DNA of 64,000 nucleotides from Flavobacterium tistrianum (GTDB lineage: Bacteria; Bacteroidota; Bacteroidia; Flavobacteriales; Flavobacteriaceae), in contig NZ_QJRH01000063.1 in assembly GCF_003254545.1 (NCBI RefSeq), positions 62,001 through 126,000 of the forward strand, read 5' to 3'. This document shows positions 57,313 to 64,000 of this stretch, piece after piece. Every line of letters starts with the position of its first letter. The first letter of the stretch is position 1. The position numbers were made by a program, and so were the translations under genes. The notes beneath the pieces were generated by a model. The model saw only the letters and a list, made by a program, of their open reading frames with translations. It was not told where the DNA came from and searched no databases.

Positions 57313-60300
57313 ATGAAATCAAAACCAAACAGATTCTTAGTGTTTTTATTAGCACTAATGGCGCAACTAACCTTTGCGCAAGAAAGAACTGTTTCAGGTA
57401 TTGTTACCGATGATGCCAATATGCCTCTACCAGGTGTAAGTGTATTAATAAAAGGAGCAAAAACTGGAACACAAACCGATTTTGATGGAAAATATTCCAT
57501 CAAAGCATCACCAAATCAAGTTTTAGTTTTTAGCTACATTGGAATGAAATCACAAGAATTTCCAGCTAGCTCAACAAAAATTAATGCTAAACTATCAAGC
57601 GATGCACAACAGCTAGAGGGAGTTGTTGTTACTGCTTTAGGATTATCAAGAGAAAAAAAATCCCTTGGTTATGCAACTCAAGAAGTTAAAGGTGAAAATC
57701 TTGCCGCCGTTAAAAGTGACAACTTCGTAAATGCCATATCAGGAAAAGTTTCTGGAGTACAAGTAAAAAGAACGACCAATTTTGGAGGTTCTACCAATAT
57801 TGTAATTAGAGGAAATTCTTCTCTTACAGGAAACAACCAAGCTTTGTTTGTTATTGATGGGGTTCCAGTAAGCAACAACAATTCTAACACAAGAGATCAG
57901 GAACAATCCGGAGCAGGTTATGATTACGGAAGCGCTGCATCAGACATAAACCCTGAAGACATTGAATCCATCAACGTACTTAAAGGTTCTGCCGCAAGTG
58001 CACTATATGGATCAAGAGCCGCAAATGGAGTTGTTGTTATAACAACAAAAAAAGGAAACAAAAAAGCAAAAGGCTACTCAATTACTGTTAATTCAGGTGT
58101 AACAATTGGTTCTGTCGACAAAAGCACTTTTATAAAATATCAAAAACAATATGGCGCAGGATATGGGCCTTATTATGGTCCGGACGAAGATTCATATTTA
58201 GATCATATTGATATAAATGGAGATGGGATTTTAGACAATGTAACTCCATTAACCGAAGATGCCTCTTATGGGCAAGCATTCGATCCAAAATTACTGGTTT
58301 ATCAATGGGACGCATTTTATCCTGAGTCTCCAAACTACATGAAAGCTACACCTTGGGTAGCTGCTAAAAATGGTCCGATTACTTTTTTCCAAAAACCAGT
58401 AGCTCTTACCAATTCCATTTCAATTGACAAAGGTTTAGAAAATGGTTATTTAAGATTAGGAGCCAACAATCTTGATCAAACTGGTTTACTACCAAACAGT
58501 AGCTTGAAAAGAAACACTTTTACATTGAATGCTTCGACCCTAATCAACGACAGATTAACCGTGGCAGGATACGGAAACTTTACAAAAACAAGTACAATTG
58601 GTAGAAACAGCACAGGATACAATGACAATATTGCTGGTAATTTTAGACAATGGTGGCAAACCAACGTTGACTTAAAAAGCTTAAGACAAGCTTACGAACT
58701 TACAGGACGCAATGTATCATGGAACCCTAATTCATATACTAATCCGACTCCAATATTTTGGGACAACCCTTATTTTCAACGTTATGAAAATTTCGAATCA
58801 GATAGTAGAAGCAGATTCATTGGAAATGCTTCTCTAAACTATAAAATTGCAAGCTGGTTAGATGCCTTCGGCCGAATTTCTGTTGATACGTATGATGAAC
58901 TACAAGAAGAAAGAAGAGCCATCGGAAGTGTACCTGTTGATTTTGGTATTGGAACTGGAGGTGGTGATGGTTCTCTTAACAGAAACCCAGCATCGTCAGG
59001 TTACTCGCGAAAAAACATTGGCTTCAGCGAATACAACTATGACTTCATGCTGAACTACAACACAGACATCACACAAAAGTTAAACCTTAAAGGTGTAGTC
59101 GGTGTAAATATTCGAAGAAGTTACTACAATTCAATATTCGCAGCAACAAATGGCGGACTTGCTATACCAAAATTATACTCTTTACAAAATACAGTAAGCC
59201 CCCTACTAGCACCTATCGAAAGAGATGAAGCTATAGGTGTAGATGGCATCTATGGAAGTGCATCTTTTGGATACGAAGATTATCTATTCCTAGAAGGAAC
59301 AATCAGAAGAGACCACTCTTCAACTCTTCCAGAAGCAAATAGCACTTACTACTACCCTTCTGTTTCTTCAAGTTTTGTATTCTCTAAGTTTGTAAAAGCA
59401 GATTGGCTATCCTTTGGAAAAGTTCGACTTAATTATGCCGAAGTTGGAAACAGCCCTGGATTTGACAGAGTTTTAGACACTTATGCAGTTAACACAGCAT
59501 TTGGAGCAGCATCAGCATCAGTAAAAGACACTAAGAATAATCCGAACCTAAAACCAGAACGCACAAAAAGCTACGAGGCAGGTTTAGAACTTTCTTTCTT
59601 CAAAAAGAGATTAGGACTTGATTTTTCTTACTACAAATCAAATTCTATTGATCAGATCATCCCATTAAGACTTACCGCTTCTACTGGATATTTATACGAA
59701 TTAATTAATGCCGGAGAAATTGAAAACAAAGGAATTGAAATAAGCTTAAATGGTACTCCTATAAAAACAGACACTTTTTCGTGGGAAATAAACTTAAACT
59801 TTGCCAGAAACAGAAATAAAGTACTAGACCTACTAGAAGGCATTGATAACCTGCAATTAGGATCATTTCAAGGAGGCGTAACAATAAATGCCGCTATTGG
59901 ACAACCATACGGTGTAATATATGGAACTAAATACACTTATTTAAACGGACAGCCAGTTGTTGACCCAAGCAATGGTCAATATATCAAAACTTCAACATCT
60001 GACAATGCAATTGGAAATGCAAATCCAGATTACACAGGAGGTTTAAATAATAAATTCACTTATAAAAACTTTTCAGTTGAATTCTTAATCGACATGCAAA
60101 AAGGCGGACAAATATTCTCACTAGACCGCTATTATGGCTTAGCAACAGGTTTGCCAGATGACACGGCATTTTTAAATGAATTAGGAAACCCTATCAGAAA
60201 TCCATTGACATCTGGCGCTGATAGCGGAGGCTTTATAAATCCAGGTGTAAATCCTGATGGAAAAGTAAACACTACTAGAATTGAGGCAAGTCGATTTGGA

Positions 60301-60591
60301 GCTCAAGGTTACAGAAGAGGTTTACCAGATGAAGCATTTGTATATGACGCAAGCTATATCAAACTAAGACAAACAGCAATCACATACGCTTTACCAGAAA
60401 AGGTGTTGAAAAACACATTCATCAACGGAATGACCTTCAGCATTGTTGGAACAAATCTTTGGATTATACACAAAAACTTGCCAGACGCAGATCCAGAATC
60501 AGGATTAGGAGCTGGTAACTTACAAGGCTACTCAACAGGATCTTTACCATCTACAAGAGACGTAAGCTTCAACATTAAAATCCAATTCTAA
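57313..60591 (+). CDS. SusC/RagA-family TonB-linked outer membrane transporter
   Basis: A 1092-residue protein. The signal peptide ends FAQ near residue 23. A carboxypeptidase-regulatory-like beta-sandwich (about 27-95, with PLPGVSVLIKG and GKYSI) is followed by the plug (about 105-240, with IVIRGNSSLTGNNQALFVID and LYGSRAANGVVVITTKKG) and a 22-strand barrel ending VSFNIKIQF. It imports a large nutrient using TonB energy with the SusD-like lipoprotein encoded 12 bases downstream. No glycoside hydrolase is nearby, so the substrate is unknown. Confidence 0.93.
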   Translation: MKSKPNRFLVFLLALMAQLTFAQERTVSGIVTDDANMPLPGVSVLIKGAKTGTQTDFDGKYSIKASPNQVLVFSYIGMKSQEFPASSTKINAKLSSDAQQLEGVVVTALGLSREKKSLGYATQEVKGENLAAVKSDNFVNAISGKVSGVQVKRTTNFGGSTNIVIRGNSSLTGNNQALFVIDGVPVSNNNSNTRDQEQSGAGYDYGSAASDINPEDIESINVLKGSAASALYGSRAANGVVVITTKKGNKKAKGYSITVNSGVTIGSVDKSTFIKYQKQYGAGYGPYYGPDEDSYLDHIDINGDGILDNVTPLTEDASYGQAFDPKLLVYQWDAFYPESPNYMKATPWVAAKNGPITFFQKPVALTNSISIDKGLENGYLRLGANNLDQTGLLPNSSLKRNTFTLNASTLINDRLTVAGYGNFTKTSTIGRNSTGYNDNIAGNFRQWWQTNVDLKSLRQAYELTGRNVSWNPNSYTNPTPIFWDNPYFQRYENFESDSRSRFIGNASLNYKIASWLDAFGRISVDTYDELQEERRAIGSVPVDFGIGTGGGDGSLNRNPASSGYSRKNIGFSEYNYDFMLNYNTDITQKLNLKGVVGVNIRRSYYNSIFAATNGGLAIPKLYSLQNTVSPLLAPIERDEAIGVDGIYGSASFGYEDYLFLEGTIRRDHSSTLPEANSTYYYPSVSSSFVFSKFVKADWLSFGKVRLNYAEVGNSPGFDRVLDTYAVNTAFGAASASVKDTKNNPNLKPERTKSYEAGLELSFFKKRLGLDFSYYKSNSIDQIIPLRLTASTGYLYELINAGEIENKGIEISLNGTPIKTDTFSWEINLNFARNRNKVLDLLEGIDNLQLGSFQGGVTINAAIGQPYGVIYGTKYTYLNGQPVVDPSNGQYIKTSTSDNAIGNANPDYTGGLNNKFTYKNFSVEFLIDMQKGGQIFSLDRYYGLATGLPDDTAFLNELGNPIRNPLTSGADSGGFINPGVNPDGKVNTTRIEASRFGAQGYRRGLPDEAFVYDASYIKLRQTAITYALPEKVLKNTFINGMTFSIVGTNLWIIHKNLPDADPESGLGAGNLQGYSTGSLPSTRDVSFNIKIQF

Positions 60592-60602
60592 AACAAGAAA
60601 TC

Positions 60603-62063
60603 ATGAAAAAGATATTTATAATCATACTAACCGCAGTAACATTCACGTCCTGCTCTGATGATATAGAAAAATTAAATGTAAACAAAAAAGATCCATCAAG
60701 CGTACCGGGAGAAGCTTTGTTTACAAGTGCTCAAAAAAGTTTGGTAGACCAGATGACGAATACAAATGTCAACAATAACATCATTAGATTAATTAACCAA
60801 TATTTTACAGAGACCGTTTACACAGACGAAAGTAATTACGACTTAGTAACAAGAACAATCCCTGAACAGCATTGGCAATTTTTATATAAAGATGTATTAA
60901 AGGATTTAGATCAAAGCGCTAAGAATATTACCGATAAACCACTTGGTTTAACAGAAAATCCTTTAGACAAACAAAACAAACTTGCAATCATAGAAGTTCT
61001 AAACGTTTATACTTATGCAATATTAGTTGAAACTTTCGGAAATGTTCCATATAGTCAAGCTATAAACCTTAACTACAAAACACCAAAATACGATGATGGT
61101 TTAACAATCTACAAAGATTTAATTACGAGATTAAACAATGCAATAGCTAAACTAAATACTGGCGGTAAAAGTTTTGGAGATAATGATAGAATATACGGAG
61201 GAGATGTACAAAAGTGGATTAAATTCGCAAACACTCTAAAATTAAGAATGGGTATAACCATTTCTGATATTCCTGCAGAAAGCGCATTGGCGAAAGCAAC
61301 GGTATCAAGTGCTGCTCCATTTGTGTTCACCTCAAATCTTGACAATGCTGATTTAAAATATCTTACAGCAACACCAAACACTAACCCTTTGTATGTTGAT
61401 CTTGTTGCGAGTGGCCGTTCAGATTTTGTCCCAACTAGTACTATAATAGACATAATGAACGATTTGAGTGACCCAAGACGTTCAAAATATTTTGATGACA
61501 ATATGGACGATCCATCCACACCAGAAATAGAATATATTGGTGGAGAAAACGGGTCTGCTAATTCATTTTCACAAAAAACACATATTACGCCAACAATTCA
61601 GGCTCCAGACTTTCCAGGAACAATTCTAGACTATGCTGAAGCTGAATTCCTTTTAGCAGAAGCTGCCGAAAGATCTTTATATGGAACTCCAAGTAATGCA
61701 GAAGCGCACTACAATGCGGCAATAACTGCTTCCATTTTAGATTGGGGAGGAACAGAAGCTGAAGCCACAAGTTACTTAGCTAATCCTGATGTAGCTTACA
61801 CAACTGCTGCGGGAACTTGGAAACAGAAAATAGGAACACAAAGCTGGATAGCTTTCTACAATAACTCATTTGAAGGATGGTCATCCTATAGAAGATTGGA
61901 CTTTCCTGTTTTAGTTGCACCACCTGATGCCGTATCAGGTTTTCCAATGCGTTATACTTATCCAATTATCGAACAGTCACTAAATAAAGCAAGTTACACA
62001 GAAGCAAGTGCCGCAATTGGCGGGGACGCTGTAGAAACTAAATTATTTTGGGATAAATTCTAA
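60603..62063 (+). CDS. SusD/RagB-family nutrient-binding lipoprotein
   Basis: A 486-residue lipoprotein with the lipobox TFTSC (Cys17). The sequence DDIEKLNVNKKDPSSVPGEAL and the helical repeats with VETFGNVPYSQAI fit the SusD-like-2 branch. It caps the SusC barrel and binds substrate on the cell surface. Same operon as the SusC before it; a strong terminator follows. Confidence 0.9.
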   Translation: MKKIFIIILTAVTFTSCSDDIEKLNVNKKDPSSVPGEALFTSAQKSLVDQMTNTNVNNNIIRLINQYFTETVYTDESNYDLVTRTIPEQHWQFLYKDVLKDLDQSAKNITDKPLGLTENPLDKQNKLAIIEVLNVYTYAILVETFGNVPYSQAINLNYKTPKYDDGLTIYKDLITRLNNAIAKLNTGGKSFGDNDRIYGGDVQKWIKFANTLKLRMGITISDIPAESALAKATVSSAAPFVFTSNLDNADLKYLTATPNTNPLYVDLVASGRSDFVPTSTIIDIMNDLSDPRRSKYFDDNMDDPSTPEIEYIGGENGSANSFSQKTHITPTIQAPDFPGTILDYAEAEFLLAEAAERSLYGTPSNAEAHYNAAITASILDWGGTEAEATSYLANPDVAYTTAAGTWKQKIGTQSWIAFYNNSFEGWSSYRRLDFPVLVAPPDAVSGFPMRYTYPIIEQSLNKASYTEASAAIGGDAVETKLFWDKF

Positions 62064-62085
62064 ATTTTAAAATTAAAAGTAAGTA

Positions 62086-62120
62086 AAAGCGATTGCATCT
62101 TCTGCAATCGCTTTTTTTTA
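62086..62120 (+). terminator. Terminator after the SusC/SusD pair
   Basis: A perfect 13-base stem (AAAAGCGATTGCA at 62086-62098 with 62104-62116) with a TCTTC loop, followed by Ts. It lies 22 bases past the susD-like stop. Confidence 0.92.
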
Positions 62121-62614
62121 TAAAATCCATTAACTTTAAATTTACATTTAACTCTCTTCAATCAGAATTCCAAAACAAAAAAATGTTAAAAGCATTAAAA
62201 GAAAATCACATCTATACTATTAAATAATAGCAAAGAAAACTTTGCATATTTTCTAAAACAATATTATAATATAGAAGCACTTTATCCATCCCTTAATACT
62301 GTCTAATAAAGATTCCCGCTTTTTTTAACAAAAATCAACAATAAACATGACTGTTTTTTTGAGACAAAAGTTATAAAAAAAACATTTAAACACCCTTCAT
62401 CTATAAATTTAACATTTAAGGGTTTGACGAAATTTTTAATTATTATCAAATTTAACACTAAAAATTACGGATTTGTAATTTTAAGTTGATTTTAATCTAT
62501 AAAACAGCAAAATCCAATCCTAAAATCATTATTTAACTAAAAAAAAAGCTTTTTAAATTAGGTAGATTAACAAATTATTAAGATTTTTGTCGGACTAATT
62601 CAAAATATTTAAAA
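62121..62614. other. AT-rich intergenic region before the second SusC
   Basis: About 490 bases without a gene I can support. A small perfect hairpin GCAAAG-AAAA-CTTTGC lies at 62230-62245. The last 50 bases match the upstream region of the first SusC (62567-62589 and 62593-62610). I found no exact TTTG-N20-TAnnTTTG promoter on the plus strand. Confidence 0.5.
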
Positions 62615-64000
62615 ATGAAACTAAAGTTCAATGGATTCTTAGTGCTTTTATTAGTACTAGTTGCGCAACTTTCTTTTGCGCAAGAAAGAGCTGTTTCGGG
62701 AACAGTTTCTGACAATGCAGGAATGCCTTTACCAGGTGTTAGTGTATTAGTTAAAGGAACTAAAACGGGAACACAAACTGACTTTGATGGTAAATTTTCG
62801 ATCAAAGTATCACCAAGCCAAATTTTGGTATTTAGCTACATCGGAATGAAAACTCAAGAGGTAGCAGCAAGTTCTTCAACTGTAAATGTAAAATTAGCAG
62901 ATGCAGGAGCACAAGAACTTGAAGGAGTAGTTGTAACTGCTTTCGGTATTAAAAGAGAGAAAAAATCTCTTGGATATGCGACTACAACTTTAAAATCGGA
63001 TGCGATTACTCAAGTAGTTAACACGAACCCTTTTGAAACTTTATCTGGTAAAATTGCTGGGGTTGATATCACTGCTCCATCACAACCGGGAGCAGCTACA
63101 AAAGTTATCATCCGTGGTTTAAATACAATTACAGGTAACTCTGGGCCTTTATATGTAGTTGATGGATCTCCAATCAACAACACATCTACAGGTACTAGTA
63201 ATAATGGTACTGCATCTATCAGTAGATCATATGATGCAGGTAACGGTGTAAGTGATTTAGATCCAAACAACATTGAAAGCATGACTGTACTTAAAGGAGC
63301 TGCTGCTTCTGCATTATACGGTTCAAGAGCTGGAGGTGGTGTTATCATCATTACTACTAAAAAAGGAAAAGCAAACTCTGGTATAAAAGTAGACTTGTTG
63401 GCTTCAACTGAATTAAGCGAAGTTGCAAGAGTTCCTCACCAACAAAGCGAATTTGGACAAGGATGGAACGGACATGGTTACACAGGAAACGGACCTAGTA
63501 ACGAAAATGGTTCTTGGGGACCAAAATTTACTGGTGAGGTTAGACCTTGGGGAACTGTTTATGAAAACAGCCAACAAATCAAACCTTACGTTGGATTAAA
63601 AGACAACGTTAGAGACTTCTACAACACTGGTATTTTAGCTACACAATCTGTAAACCTTAGTGGTGGTGGAGATACTTCAGATTTCTCTTTAATCTTCTCT
63701 AATGTAAACAGTGATGGGGTTGTACCTACAGATGCTGATTTATACAAAAAACAATCTATTGGGTTCAATGGAGGTTTAAAAGGTAAAAGACTTACTTTAA
63801 GAACATCTTTAAACTATATCTACAAAGATCAAAGTGTTGTAAACACTGGTCAAGGTGATGATGCTGGAGAAGGTTCTACATTACAACAAGATTTATTACA
63901 AATCCCTACTGATATTAGTATAGTAGATTTGAGAGATTACAAAAACAATCCTTTCAATACTCCTTCTTACTATTTCACTCCTTACGCTTCAAATCCATAT
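62615..64000 (+). CDS. SusC/RagA-family TonB-linked transporter, N-terminal 462 codons (cut by window edge)
   Basis: An open frame from ATG 62615 to the window end. The signal peptide MKLKFNGFLVLLLVLVAQLSFAQ and the next domain (PLPGVSVLVKGTKTGTQTDF) closely follow the SusC at 57313, and the plug has LYGSRAGGGVIIITTKKGKA. The two proteins diverge in the plug and barrel, so they should take different substrates. A SusD partner would be expected past the edge. Confidence 0.92.
   Translation, partial: MKLKFNGFLVLLLVLVAQLSFAQERAVSGTVSDNAGMPLPGVSVLVKGTKTGTQTDFDGKFSIKVSPSQILVFSYIGMKTQEVAASSSTVNVKLADAGAQELEGVVVTAFGIKREKKSLGYATTTLKSDAITQVVNTNPFETLSGKIAGVDITAPSQPGAATKVIIRGLNTITGNSGPLYVVDGSPINNTSTGTSNNGTASISRSYDAGNGVSDLDPNNIESMTVLKGAAASALYGSRAGGGVIIITTKKGKANSGIKVDLLASTELSEVARVPHQQSEFGQGWNGHGYTGNGPSNENGSWGPKFTGEVRPWGTVYENSQQIKPYVGLKDNVRDFYNTGILATQSVNLSGGGDTSDFSLIFSNVNSDGVVPTDADLYKKQSIGFNGGLKGKRLTLRTSLNYIYKDQSVVNTGQGDDAGEGSTLQQDLLQIPTDISIVDLRDYKNNPFNTPSYYFTPYASNPY

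Noticed and set aside
61109..61519. A 136-codon minus-strand frame inside the SusD-like gene
   Set aside because: The SusD-like protein is clear on the plus strand across this stretch, so this is a shadow.

Overview
The window looks like a Flavobacterium chromosome or a close relative in the Flavobacteriaceae. It is AT-rich. Its recognisable promoters are of the Bacteroidetes type (TTTG, about 20 bases, TAnnTTTG) and genes lack Shine-Dalgarno sequences. It carries SusC/SusD pairs and a UpxY-type NusG paralogue, and the gene order rplQ-carA-eno-gltA follows the ribosomal cluster. I saw no tRNA, rRNA, CRISPR array, integrase or insertion sequence.

Region 1 (1-29,726, all on the minus strand) is one large surface-polysaccharide locus (O-antigen or capsule). 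Read in the direction of transcription it holds: Wza export lipoprotein, Wzc tyrosine kinase, a UDP-HexNAc 4-epimerase, UDP-glucose dehydrogenase and UpxY. A terminator, a new promoter and a structured leader follow. Then come a UDP-HexNAc dehydrogenase, ManC, RfbB, a large SLBB export protein, a Wzz-like protein, second copies of the epimerase and dehydrogenase, a Wzx flippase, a sugar aminotransferase, a PglD-like acyltransferase and a GT2. The run ends with AsnB, an EpsG/Wzy-like polymerase, two GT4, two more GT2, an O-acetyltransferase, a PglC-like initiating phosphoglycosyl transferase, a ketoacyl-ACP synthase III, an acyl carrier protein and the start of a second ketoacyl-ACP synthase III cut by the window edge. 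Together they could make an undecaprenyl-linked repeat unit of about six sugars, with uronic acids (possibly amidated) and an amino sugar carrying a purpose-built short acyl chain, then flip, polymerise and export it.

Region 2 (29,800-37,700) is housekeeping: recR, a CoA-binding protein, marC (plus strand), two neighbouring guanidine-modifying-superfamily hydrolases (ctlX and a DDAH/arginine deiminase-like protein), gltA, eno and carA, with clear terminators between units.

Region 3 (37,890-55,430, minus strand) is the ribosomal protein supercluster. The str unit is rpsL-rpsG-fusA-rpsJ with its own promoter and a terminator after rpsJ. A second promoter then starts rplC-rplD-rplW-rplB and runs through the S10, spc and alpha genes to rpoA and rplQ. 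A hairpin before rpsD may be an S4-type autoregulatory leader.

Region 4 (55,525-64,000, plus strand) holds an Omp85/BamA-like outer membrane protein, a SusC/SusD nutrient-uptake pair with a terminator, and the first 462 codons of a second SusC. The upstream DNA and signal peptide of the second SusC match those of the first, which points to duplication.

The best candidates for something undescribed are the three-way-junction leader RNA at 23,253-23,319 next to upxY, and the small ACP/ketosynthase module at the left edge that probably makes an unusual N-acyl group for the polysaccharide.
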